From Sulfurovum sp. (GTDB taxonomy: Bacteria; Campylobacterota; Campylobacteria; Campylobacterales; Sulfurovaceae), in assembly GCA_021159425.1 (NCBI GenBank), contig JAGGRU010000060.1, forward strand, positions 1 through 6,637: a stretch of 6,637 nucleotides of DNA. Reading direction: 5' to 3'. The stretch's first letter is position 1. Every line of letters begins with the position of its first letter. Positions 1 to 6,157 of the stretch are shown here, in pieces. A program made the position numbers and the translations under genes. A model generated the notes under the pieces. It was not told where the DNA came from, ran no database searches, and saw only the letters and a list, made by a program, of their open reading frames with translations.

Positions 1-1659
1 AAAATACTTTCTCTTAAAAAAGTGGAGAAACAATTCAAAAAAAATTTAAAAGCTTTAAATCTTTTTTCACATTTTACTGTTTCTACAGATCCCTTGGCAG
101 AGCATATTGAAAGGATTATTCCCCATAGTCATATTATAAAACTTCCAAATGCAGTACATCATTCATGGCGACCTCATCAAGAGGAAAAAGTAATGAGCAA
201 AACTAAAAAACTTACCTACTTCCCGGGAACAAGAAGTCATGATAAAGATTTCCAAACCATTAGCAAAGGACTTACACGATTTTTAAAAAATCATCCTGAT
301 ATTAAATTATATATTACCGGACCCTTAAAATTTGATCTTGATATTCCTTCCAGTCAAATAGTTCATAAAGAAAAAGTACCATTTTCTGAACATTGGCGTA
401 ATTTTCAAAACGTTTGGGTGAATCTTGCACCATTGGAAAAAACTCCATTTACAAAATGTAAATCAGCATTAAAGATCATTGAAGCCGGATATTGGGGTAT
501 TCCTACTATATGTATATCTAATCCTGATACGAAACGTTTTATGAATGCAGGTGCTATAATAGCAGAGAGTGAAGAGGAGTGGCTTACTGCAATTGAAGCA
601 CTTTATGATTCTGAAACCTATGCACAAGTAACAAAAAATCTGCAAAGGAATATACTTAAACTAGCAGATGTGAAAAAGACCGCACAAGTATTTTTGGACC
701 ATATAGAACAAGAGATCATTCCTCAGCCAAAAAAAAGATATTTAAACCCTTCATTTCCAAGGGTAATAGCAAAGAGCAGACGAAAAAAAGGACTTTATGA
801 TCTCAAAACACTTTGGTATTATAAAAAAGCATGGCTGAGAAAGAAAGCTCCGGAAGCTTTTGTAGACTATTGTATGTTTCGTAGAGATCTAGGTTTCATC
901 TTGTCAAAAAACAGATCAGATCTTTTGATCAGCCTTTTGGATAAACTTGGGAAAAAACATAAAAAATATGCCATTTCACTATTGAAAGAAGTCTCTTACC
1001 AATACACATCAGACACTTCCCTATTCAAAGAAAATAGAACATGGTTAAACAAAATTCATGAAGATCAAGAACAGTGGCGCAGATCTTTTAAAGAAGAATT
1101 GCTTAAAAATAGAAAAAATGGTATATGTGTAGTAGGAAATTCTGCCACACTTAAAAATTCAATGTGGGGAGAAACCATAGACCAACAAGGATTTGTTGTA
1201 CGTTTCAATCGATGTTGGAATGAAGATAAAGGGAACAAAGACAGAGGAAAACAACTTGATGTCTGGGTCAGTGCTCCTGACTATCGTGGGAAAACCCAAA
1301 GCACCGCACCTTGGATCATTGTAAGCGGACCTGATATGATATATAGAGAAGTGGGGTGGGAAAGGTTTAGAGAGAGGGCAGAGTCTGATGGCTATCTGTT
1401 AACTGTTCCTCTGGAAATATGGAAAAAGTTGGTTTTTAGACTTCATGCTCCACCCAGTGCAGGACTTTTAACCTTATTTTGGTTTAGTGAGATCCTTGGT
1501 TCCTGGAATGGAGTTTGCGCTACAGGATTTGATCTGACAGCATCTATGGACAACTATCATCATGCTGATCCAAAACACCAACCAGGGAAAAGACATAATT
1601 GGCAAAAAGAAAAGTATCTTTTAAAACAATGGAGAAATGAAGGGTTACAATTTCTTTAA
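1..1659 (+). CDS. Glycosyltransferase, GT4-like lobe fused to GT29-type sialyltransferase-like domain (5' partial)
   Basis: The frame is open from base 1 with no stop, and the first possible start (GTG at 22) has no Shine-Dalgarno. The start is therefore upstream and only the C-terminal 552 residues are visible. Bases about 60-700 look like the second lobe of a GT-B (GT4-like) transferase: a YFPGTRSHDKDF segment (about 217-252), then LAPLEKTPF and KIIEAGYWGIPT (about 424-510), the nucleotide-sugar site with its conserved Glu. A basic helical linker follows (about 720-1115). From 1117 the protein matches sialyltransferase family GT29: motif L (GICVVGNS, then VVRFNR), motif S (PPSAGLLTLFWF to CATGFD), a motif III-like NYHHAD, and motif VS as HNWQKE (His at 1594, Glu at 1609), the HX4E pattern. 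Inferred role: cytoplasmic assembly of capsule or lipooligosaccharide glycan, possibly adding sialic acid or a related nonulosonate. Donor and acceptor cannot be read from sequence. It ends in a tail-to-tail overlap with cpoB. Confidence 0.8.
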   Translation, partial: KILSLKKVEKQFKKNLKALNLFSHFTVSTDPLAEHIERIIPHSHIIKLPNAVHHSWRPHQEEKVMSKTKKLTYFPGTRSHDKDFQTISKGLTRFLKNHPDIKLYITGPLKFDLDIPSSQIVHKEKVPFSEHWRNFQNVWVNLAPLEKTPFTKCKSALKIIEAGYWGIPTICISNPDTKRFMNAGAIIAESEEEWLTAIEALYDSETYAQVTKNLQRNILKLADVKKTAQVFLDHIEQEIIPQPKKRYLNPSFPRVIAKSRRKKGLYDLKTLWYYKKAWLRKKAPEAFVDYCMFRRDLGFILSKNRSDLLISLLDKLGKKHKKYAISLLKEVSYQYTSDTSLFKENRTWLNKIHEDQEQWRRSFKEELLKNRKNGICVVGNSATLKNSMWGETIDQQGFVVRFNRCWNEDKGNKDRGKQLDVWVSAPDYRGKTQSTAPWIIVSGPDMIYREVGWERFRERAESDGYLLTVPLEIWKKLVFRLHAPPSAGLLTLFWFSEILGSWNGVCATGFDLTASMDNYHHADPKHQPGKRHNWQKEKYLLKQWRNEGLQFL

Positions 1660-2478
1660 CTTTTGTTTGGCGATTTTAGCGGAATTTTTACCTTCATAGT
1701 TATCAATGATATTTTGGTAAAATGTTTTTGCCTGACTCTTATCTCCGGTTTTGTCCAGTGAAATAGCTGTATGTAAAAGCAGTACATCTATATAACTTGC
1801 CTGATCATAAAGACCCACACTCTTCTTGAAGTAAAAAATAGCATCTTCATATTTTCTTGTATAGTATGCTATCTCACCAAGATAATAGTTTGATGCAGCA
1901 GGTTTGTAACCTTTTGTATCGGTAATGGTAAATCTTTTTTTAGCTTCACCGTAACGTTTCTTTACAAAAAGTCTCACCCCTTCACTATAGAGTTGTGAAG
2001 TTGGCTTGCCATCCATTGATTCACTGCTTGAATTTTTACTTTTACTTTTACTTTTTTTTGAAGAAGGTTTGGATCTTCCATTAAGTGCATTTTGCAACTC
2101 TTTTTTACTCACATAGTTGTCATTTATTTTATCTATCATGACACCCAGTTCTCTGAGCAATGCCGTATTGTCATTTCCGCCATTCATAGTTGAAGAAGCA
2201 GGATTCATTTTTAATTCTGCTATCGAAGCATTTAACCCTTCAATGATAGAAGTTAAACCATCGATCCTCTCTCCCTGTTCTGCAAGTTGTCTTTTTAAGG
2301 AAGTGATGGTCTTTCTATTTTGGACAATAACTTCTTTTGCAGGTACAGACGTTCGTACCGGGCCATTATTTCCACTGTTGTATTCACGGTTATATCCATA
2401 CTCAGAATATTCTGCCAAAAGAAACACAGGACTTAAGGCAGATATTAGCAGTAAGTTTCGTATATACTTCAAGTGCAT
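1645..2478 (-). CDS. cpoB: CpoB/YbgF, Tol-Pal-associated periplasmic TPR protein
   Basis: 277 residues. In Enterobacteria CpoB binds TolA and links outer-membrane constriction by Tol-Pal to septal peptidoglycan synthesis; the same role is inferred here from family and position. The N-terminus is a Sec signal peptide (about 1-22, ending LSPVFLLA). Residues about 45-95 are heptad-like (ITSLKRQLAEQGERIDGL), matching the trimerising coiled coil. A Lys/Ser-rich linker (about 136-160) leads to a C-terminal TPR region (about 163-277; SEGVRLFVKKRYGEAKKRF, YYLGEIAYYTRKYEDAIFYF). The ATG is 7 bp past the pal stop, and a GTAGGG Shine-Dalgarno-like stretch overlaps that stop, so translation is probably coupled. 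It is the last gene of the tolB-pal-cpoB operon. Its last 15 bp overlap the convergent glycosyltransferase gene, and no terminator is visible at that junction. Confidence 0.88.
   Translation of the reverse strand: MHLKYIRNLLLISALSPVFLLAEYSEYGYNREYNSGNNGPVRTSVPAKEVIVQNRKTITSLKRQLAEQGERIDGLTSIIEGLNASIAELKMNPASSTMNGGNDNTALLRELGVMIDKINDNYVSKKELQNALNGRSKPSSKKSKSKSKNSSSESMDGKPTSQLYSEGVRLFVKKRYGEAKKRFTITDTKGYKPAASNYYLGEIAYYTRKYEDAIFYFKKSVGLYDQASYIDVLLLHTAISLDKTGDKSQAKTFYQNIIDNYEGKNSAKIAKQKLKKL
2034..2059 (-). repeat. Hexamer repeat and A8 tract inside cpoB
   Basis: On the plus strand three tandem TTTTAC hexamers (2034-2051) are followed by eight T (2052-2059). On the coding strand they encode alternating Lys-Ser in the linker between the coiled coil and the TPR domain. 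Hexamer changes keep frame; slippage in the A8 run would not. Confidence 0.8.
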
Positions 2479-2485
2479 ATGTACC

Positions 2486-3013
2486 CTACTTCACTAAACG
2501 AAGATCAACTCTTCTGTTTTTTCCGTAACAGCTGTCTGTAGGACTTGAACAAACAGGATTACTCTCTCCAAAACTCACCATTACCATATTACTTGTATTG
2601 ATACCCTGGGAACTCATACTGTCTTTTACGGATTTAGCTCTTTTTAGTCCCAGTGCATAGTTGTATTCATCGGTTCCGAATTCGTCACAGTTTCCTTCGA
2701 TCTTGATTCTTCTGCCGCCTGCACTGGAAGCAACATTCACATTCTTGGAAAGAGCATTTTCCATATCTGAAGCAATACCATAATCTCCAAAATCAAAATA
2801 GACACTCTGGAATCCATCAGCAGAGCTGTTATTCTGTCCGCCCGACTCATTACCGTAAGCATTTTCATTGATGGAAACTGTATCTCCGGTTAATGCTGAT
2901 GCATCAGAAATATTACTGCTCGAACCTTTACTGTCAAGATCAGGAGCGTTTTGTGAACATCCTGTGAAGAGTAAAAGAGAAAGTGCGGCTGTTGTTATGA
3001 TGATTTTTTTCAT
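2486..3013 (-). CDS. pal: Pal, peptidoglycan-associated outer-membrane lipoprotein
   Basis: 175 residues, normal length for Pal. The signal peptide ends in lipobox LFTGC, with Cys19 as the lipidated residue. Asp is absent at +2 (Ser follows), which agrees with outer-membrane sorting. Residues 20-65 are a Ser/Asn/Gly-rich tether. Residues about 68-175 are an OmpA-like peptidoglycan-binding domain: SVYFDFGDYGI, then IEGNCDEFGTDEYNYALGLKRA, corresponding to the GHADERGTPEYN...RRA segment of E. coli Pal, including the Asp and Arg that contact diaminopimelate. C155 and C162 (CSSPTDSC) could form a disulfide, as in many Campylobacterota Pal proteins. The ATG has a good Shine-Dalgarno (AAAGGA) 8 nt upstream. 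It lies 67 bp after tolB and 7 bp before cpoB. Its role is to anchor the outer membrane to peptidoglycan and to bind TolB reversibly. Confidence 0.95.
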   Translation of the reverse strand: MKKIIITTAALSLLLFTGCSQNAPDLDSKGSSSNISDASALTGDTVSINENAYGNESGGQNNSSADGFQSVYFDFGDYGIASDMENALSKNVNVASSAGGRRIKIEGNCDEFGTDEYNYALGLKRAKSVKDSMSSQGINTSNMVMVSFGESNPVCSSPTDSCYGKNRRVDLRLVK

Positions 3014-3046
3014 GATGTATATCCTTTTTTTGTTAAAATATTATTT

Positions 3047-3069
3047 GAGTGATCACGCAATGATCTCTC
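3047..3069 (-). repeat. Intergenic hairpin between tolB and pal
   Basis: GAGTGATCA (3047-3055) and TGATCTCTC (3061-3069) pair at 8 of 9 positions around a 5-nt loop in the 67-bp tolB-pal gap. On the transcribed strand it is followed by an A-rich, not T-rich, stretch, so it is not an intrinsic terminator. It may be an mRNA processing or stabilising hairpin ahead of pal. Confidence 0.5.
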
Positions 3070-3080
3070 GGAAAAAATAT

Positions 3081-4319
3081 TTACCAATCAATAGATTGTA
3101 TTTTTCTTCCACCAAGTGGAAACAATAAACTCTGCTGGCTTGTCAAGTTTGTATAACCTATAGAAGAGCCGCTGCCTCTGTGTTTAATATACTGTATTAT
3201 GGAACCGTCTGTAGAAAAACGCGGAAACTGATTTGTCCCGGTTGTTGTAAGAGGTCTTGTCCCTGAACCCCTTGAAGAGGTCAAATAAAGATTGAAAGTA
3301 TTTTTACCAAAACTGTTTTGACTCTCTCTGCTTGAGTAAACTATTTTACTCCCATGTGCATCTACCGCATTATTGTTCCGTCCGTGGTAAACAACTTGAG
3401 ATACACCGCTTCCGTTAATGGATTTTTTAAATATATTTGCATACCCAAGTCTGTTTGAAACAAAGACAATACTGCTTTCATTGTCTACATATCTACCATT
3501 TACATCTATACCGTTAAAGCTGGTAATTCTTTTTTTACTTCCACCTGATGATGAGACCTCATATATATCTGCCTGCCCTTGCGGTGCCATGGTAAGAAGT
3601 AATTTTGACCCATTTTTATTGACATCAGAGCATACAAGCATTCCTTCAGATGAAATAATTCTTTGTTTAGATCCCGAATAGATATTCAGTTTATAAAGTG
3701 TTGGGATCACTCCTGCATAAGAGGTATAATAAAAGCTCTTCTGATTTGCATCTGCCCATTTTGGAAAAAGATTTAATCCTCCGCGTATAACAACTTTTTT
3801 ATAATTAAAAGTATAGTCAGCTAAAATAATTTCACTTTGTCGGGGAGTGGTGTAACGGGAAAAAACAACATAACGGTTTATCCAGGAAATATCCGGATAT
3901 TTCAATACCTTATTGATATCATAGATCGCTTTATGTGCAAGGAAAGGTGCCTTACTTGTTGTAGGTATAGAATAACTCTTTTTAAACACTTGAGTACCGT
4001 CTGATGCTTTTAACAAGCGGATAATAAGCTTTGTCCCTGAGCCTTGTGTAAGCGCATATCGTAATACATACTCTTTACTTTTAAGTGCCGGTGCAATAAA
4101 GTTAGAGTTAAGATCACCTCTGTTATGTCTGCTGTCAGCTAAAAAATGTCCCGATATTTTAAGGTCTGAAAGTAAAATTTTAAAGAATTTTTCATTGACA
4201 GAAGGAGATGCATCTTCAAGTGCAATACGGGAACGCTGTTCTACATCTTTTTCTATTCTAAGTGTAGCGTCAACGGCAAATAAGTTAAGTGATAAGAGTA
4301 AAAGTAAAAGATATCGCAA
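3081..4319 (-). CDS. tolB: TolB, periplasmic beta-propeller of the Tol-Pal system
   Basis: 412 residues, slightly shorter than the roughly 430 of E. coli TolB. A signal peptide (MRYLLLLLLSLNLFAVDA) precedes the N-terminal D1 domain (about 20-135; the LKISGHF segment resembles the TolB N-domain core). Residues about 145-410 are a six-bladed propeller of TolB/PD40 repeats: FPKWADANQKSFYYTS, DVNKNGSKLLLTMAPQGQADIY, DNESSIVFVSNRLGYANIF, FPRFSTDGSIIQYI. The start is TTG, not ATG: an in-frame TAA lies only nine bases upstream, an AAGGAT Shine-Dalgarno sits 5 nt before the TTG, and the signal peptide holds no internal Met or other better start. TolB binds Pal and TolA in the periplasm. tolQ, tolR and tolA are not upstream; amrA is transcribed divergently there, so this is the operon's first gene. 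Confidence 0.93.
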   Translation of the reverse strand: MRYLLLLLLSLNLFAVDATLRIEKDVEQRSRIALEDASPSVNEKFFKILLSDLKISGHFLADSRHNRGDLNSNFIAPALKSKEYVLRYALTQGSGTKLIIRLLKASDGTQVFKKSYSIPTTSKAPFLAHKAIYDINKVLKYPDISWINRYVVFSRYTTPRQSEIILADYTFNYKKVVIRGGLNLFPKWADANQKSFYYTSYAGVIPTLYKLNIYSGSKQRIISSEGMLVCSDVNKNGSKLLLTMAPQGQADIYEVSSSGGSKKRITSFNGIDVNGRYVDNESSIVFVSNRLGYANIFKKSINGSGVSQVVYHGRNNNAVDAHGSKIVYSSRESQNSFGKNTFNLYLTSSRGSGTRPLTTTGTNQFPRFSTDGSIIQYIKHRGSGSSIGYTNLTSQQSLLFPLGGRKIQSIDW

Positions 4320-4324
4320 ATATG

Positions 4325-4330
4325 ATCCTT
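4325..4330 (-). promoter_or_regulatory. Ribosome binding site fixing the TTG start of tolB
   Basis: On the minus strand this reads AAGGAT, 5 nt before TTG (4319-4317). The preceding in-frame TAA (4331-4329) overlaps it, so no earlier start in this frame is possible. Confidence 0.8.
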
Positions 4331-4333
4331 AAT

Positions 4334-4374
4334 ATTTTAGTATGCATTGTATCAAGGAGGAGTTGAAATCTTCA
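4334..4374 (-). promoter_or_regulatory. Candidate sigma-70 promoter of tolB-pal-cpoB
   Basis: On the minus strand a TACAAT -10-like hexamer lies at 4351-4346, about 27 bp before the start codon. A weak TGAAGA at 4374-4369 could serve as the -35. A TAAAAT at 4339-4334 is too close to the Shine-Dalgarno to be used. In Campylobacterota the -35 is poorly conserved, so this rests mainly on the -10 and on position; the transcription start is not proven. Confidence 0.35.
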
Positions 4375-4395
4375 TTAATTAATATTAATACAATA

Positions 4396-4434
4396 TTGAT
4401 TTTGAATAGTTTAATTTTAATATTGTGGTAAAAT
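4396..4434 (+). promoter_or_regulatory. Candidate promoter of amrAB
   Basis: Two overlapping possibilities are visible. One is TTGATT (4396-4401), a 16-bp spacer and TAATAT (4418-4423). The other is TAAAAT (4429-4434) preceded by TGTGG, which would start transcription almost at the Shine-Dalgarno. The whole 4320-4453 divergent region is strongly A/T-rich, as expected for promoters of this phylum. No operator is clearly recognised, though AATATTG occurs at 4392-4398 and 4419-4425. Confidence 0.3.
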
Positions 4435-4440
4435 AAGTAA

Positions 4441-4447
4441 GAAGGAG
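4441..4447 (+). promoter_or_regulatory. Ribosome binding site of amrA
   Basis: GAAGGAG lies 6 nt before the ATG at 4454, a near-consensus Shine-Dalgarno that settles the amrA start. Confidence 0.85.
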
Positions 4448-4453
4448 TACAAA

Positions 4454-5008
4454 ATGAATGATATTGTGATCGCTTTAGCTAAAGCAGCTATTTTAGTGGC
4501 ATTAAATCAACCTGAAGATTTTGATTTGAAGAATGCCCTGAAAACTTACCCTGTTCTTGAAGAGAATGGTGCTGTCTTTGTCACCCTTAACACAGAGCCG
4601 AATGAGCAGCTTCGTGGATGTATTGGCTCTTTGGAAGCTTACCGTCCATTGTATAAAGATATCATTTCCAATGCTCAGTCTGCCGCCTTGCGTGATCCAA
4701 GGTTCACACCTTTAACATTGGATGAGCTAAATCACATTAGCATAGAAGTTTCCATCCTCTCAGAACCTAAAATCTTAGAGTATACTGATATAGAAGATCT
4801 GGAAAGTAAGGTAGTTCCTTTTCAAGATGGTATTGTACTCAAACTCAATGGTAAACAAGCAACCTACCTACCCCAGGTTTGGGAACAGTTACCAAAATTT
4901 GATAATTTTTTCTCCTCTTTGTGTCTTAAAGCCAATTTGGGAAATGACTGTCTTTCAAGCCACCCTGAAATTTCAATCTACCAAGTAAAAGAATACAAGG
5001 AGAAATGA
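4454..5008 (+). CDS. amrA: AmmeMemoRadiSam system protein A (AMMECR1 family)
   Basis: 184 residues, typical for a single-domain AMMECR1 protein. The family signature is LRGCIGS at residues 53-59 (LRGCIG is the conserved core), after a strand VFVTLN and before SAALRDPRFTPLT (about 76-88) and LNHISIEVSILSEP (about 92-105), all in family order. The C-terminal half holds GIVLKLNGKQATYLPQVW, the conserved substrate-pocket-like region. It is probably cytoplasmic, with no signal peptide. AMMECR1 proteins recur next to Memo and radical-SAM proteins in the AmmeMemoRadiSam system, whose chemistry is not firmly established; the Cys in LRGCIG is a plausible active residue (inference). The start has a strong Shine-Dalgarno, and the TGA overlaps the amrB ATG by 4 nt, so the two are translationally coupled. 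It is transcribed divergently from tolB. Confidence 0.92.
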   Translation: MNDIVIALAKAAILVALNQPEDFDLKNALKTYPVLEENGAVFVTLNTEPNEQLRGCIGSLEAYRPLYKDIISNAQSAALRDPRFTPLTLDELNHISIEVSILSEPKILEYTDIEDLESKVVPFQDGIVLKLNGKQATYLPQVWEQLPKFDNFFSSLCLKANLGNDCLSSHPEISIYQVKEYKEK

Positions 5009-5814
5009 TGAGCAATGCCATACGAAAAGCTGCAGTACGAGGTTCATTTTATCCATACAGTTGCGAAGAAATAGAAGATCAATTCAAACAATTCAATGCT
5101 TCTTTTGACAAAGTATCCATACCAAATGAGATACGAAATATCATACCCAGAGCTGTTATTGTTCCTCATGCAGGGTACATTTACAGTGGGTTTACCGCAA
5201 ACTTTGCCTACAGATTTTTAGCACAGACAAAAGCCAAACGTATCATCGTCATAGGTCCAAGCCATCACCACTACTTTAAAGGTATTTCGGGAAGCTATTA
5301 TGAAAAGTATGAGACACCTTGTGGAGAGTTAAATATAGACAGTCCCTATCTTTTTGCACTGGCAAAACAGTTTGACATAGGCTTTGAGCCCCAAGCACAT
5401 GAAAAAGAGCACTCTACTGAAGTACAAATGCCTTTCATCAAACACTACTTTCCAAAAAATCAGATCATAGAACTTATCTACAGTGACACGACAGCAAAAA
5501 ATATAGCCCCTCTCATCACAGCACTCCTGCAAAACAAAGACAATGTTGTTGTCATCAGTTCTGATCTCAGTCATTTCCATAACTTGAATGAAGCAAATGC
5601 ACTAGATGAAAGCTGCCTCAAAGCAGTTGCAACATTAGATCTTGAAGAATTTAAAAAAGGCTGTGAAGCCTGTGGACTCATTGGCATCAAAGCGATGATG
5701 ATGGCAGCCAAAAAACTCAAACTCTCCTCCAAATTACTTGACTACCGGACAAGTTACGATGCAAGCGGAGATAAAAGTTCCGTTGTTGGGTATATGTCTG
5801 CGATGTTTTATTAA
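5005..5814 (+). CDS. amrB: AmmeMemoRadiSam system protein B (Memo family)
   Basis: 269 residues, usual Memo length. Memo proteins share the fold of class III extradiol dioxygenases (LigB-like). The metal-site residues of the family are all present: His55 (VPHAGYIYSG), His87 (GPSHHHYF), Asp187 and His190 (SSDLSHFH), and Cys223 (ACGLIG). Conserved EHSTEVQMPFI (about 135-145) and the C-terminal SYDASGD and VGYMSA segments are also present. It therefore looks catalytically intact; in human MEMO1 the equivalent pocket binds copper or iron. The protein is cytoplasmic, with no signal peptide. The start ATG overlaps the amrA stop (ATGA); the Shine-Dalgarno AAGGAG lies inside the end of amrA. A second ATG three bases later (5008) could equally be used. 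The radical-SAM partner (AmrS) does not follow; a gene-poor region comes next. Confidence 0.93.
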   Translation: MMSNAIRKAAVRGSFYPYSCEEIEDQFKQFNASFDKVSIPNEIRNIIPRAVIVPHAGYIYSGFTANFAYRFLAQTKAKRIIVIGPSHHHYFKGISGSYYEKYETPCGELNIDSPYLFALAKQFDIGFEPQAHEKEHSTEVQMPFIKHYFPKNQIIELIYSDTTAKNIAPLITALLQNKDNVVVISSDLSHFHNLNEANALDESCLKAVATLDLEEFKKGCEACGLIGIKAMMMAAKKLKLSSKLLDYRTSYDASGDKSSVVGYMSAMFY

Positions 5815-5864
5815 AAATTGGATTTTAAAGACTCAGCTTAATACAGTATCAAGGAAACCTTTTT

Positions 5865-5900
5865 CCTTATAAAACCTCCTATATAGAACATTTTATAAGG
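5865..5900. repeat. Left palindrome of a candidate MITE/REP-like element
   Basis: CCTTATAAAA at 5865-5874 pairs perfectly with TTTTATAAGG at 5891-5900 across a 16-nt loop. The same core recurs in the palindrome at 5951-5985. An outer GGAAACCT (5853-5860) also matches AGGTTTCC (5898-5905) in inverted order, so alternative folds are possible. Confidence 0.7.
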
Positions 5901-5923
5901 TTTCCTATGGGAAAGTACATATT

Positions 5924-5953
5924 TATGGCTCGCAAACGTCGTTACAACGAATA
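5924..5953 (+). pseudogene. Possible truncated start of an IS200/REP-associated (Y1, RAYT) transposase
   Basis: ATG at 5924 opens a nine-codon frame, MARKRRYNE, ending in TAA. Basic MARK-type openings are common in REP-associated tyrosine transposases, whose family starts MARxxR before the H-rich catalytic core. Here the frame stops at once and runs into a palindrome. It looks like an N-terminal stub left after internal deletion, but nine residues cannot prove a family and chance is a real alternative. Confidence 0.3.
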
Positions 5954-5985
5954 ACCTTATAAAATATGTTAGATTATAAGGTTAT
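5951..5985. repeat. Right palindrome of a candidate MITE/REP-like element
   Basis: ATAACCTTATAA (5951-5962) and TTATAAGGTTAT (5974-5985) form a perfect 12-bp stem with an 11-nt loop. The stem shares CCTTATAA/TTATAAGG with the left palindrome. TTATAAGGTT is repeated directly at 5893-5902 and 5974-5983, and CCTTATAAAA at 5865-5874 and 5955-5964. Confidence 0.75.
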
Positions 5986-6029
5986 GAGTAACTGGCATCT
6001 TAATATAAAAATATATTGCAGGATATGAT

Positions 6030-6150
6030 TTAGGCACCTATTTCTTTCATTACGTCAAAAACTTTCTGAAATTTATGTAGAGACGCCTGCCTATCATAAG
6101 CCATATTCTTTTAGTACTTCTGTAATTTCATCAAGACGTGTCTTTTCAAT
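6030..6150 (-). pseudogene. Frameshifted coding remnant of unknown family
   Basis: On the minus strand one frame reads IEKTRLDEITEVLKEYGL and stops at TGA (6096-6094). The frame shifted by one base then continues AYDRQASLHKFQ and KVFDVMKEIGA to TAA (6032-6030). Both pieces have the Lys/Glu/Leu-rich, amphipathic look of real protein, and dropping one G near 6100-6102 would join them into about 40 residues of a C-terminus. An in-frame TAG (6153-6151) closes the upstream side, so the 5' part is lost or degraded. Another reading is two small overlapping genes, the second starting at ATG 6104-6102. I do not recognise the family. Confidence 0.3.
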
Positions 6151-6157
6151 CTAAAAG

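Noticed and set aside
22..24. GTG as the start of the glycosyltransferase
   Set aside because: No Shine-Dalgarno precedes it, the frame is open to base 1, and the N-terminal lobe expected of a GT-B enzyme would be missing.
2117..2528. Plus-strand open frames antisense to cpoB and pal
   Set aside because: They overlap well-supported genes, show no family-like motifs and have no ribosome site.
2868..3681. Plus-strand open frames antisense to pal and tolB
   Set aside because: They are shadows of strongly supported coding sequence on the other strand and resemble no known protein.
4374..4390. AT-rich palindromic stretch in the tolB-amrA spacer as an operator
   Set aside because: Runs of TTAATTAATATTAAT arise readily in such A/T-rich DNA and give no distinctive dyad.
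4354..4431. Leader peptide after the AAGGAGG at 4354-4360 (TTG at 4363, 22 codons)
   Set aside because: The spacing to the TTG is only 2 nt, the product is a low-complexity Ile/Leu/Asn string from A/T-rich promoter DNA, and it lies upstream of or within the candidate amrA promoter.
5329..5580. Minus-strand open frame inside amrB
   Set aside because: amrB carries all Memo active-site residues on the plus strand; the antisense frame is Cys/Phe-rich and unlike a real protein.
5851..5868. Rho-independent terminator of amrAB
   Set aside because: The hairpin is short and A/T-rich and is followed by ATAAAA rather than a T-run on the plus strand; there is no T-run on the minus side either.
5865..5985. 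CRISPR-like array from repeated CCTTATAAAA
   Set aside because: The repeats are only 8-12 bp, alternate in orientation, have unequal spacing, and no cas gene is near.
6015..6080. Plus-strand fragment opposite the minus-strand remnant
   Set aside because: About 20 codons between stops with no start or ribosome site; the minus-strand reading is more protein-like.
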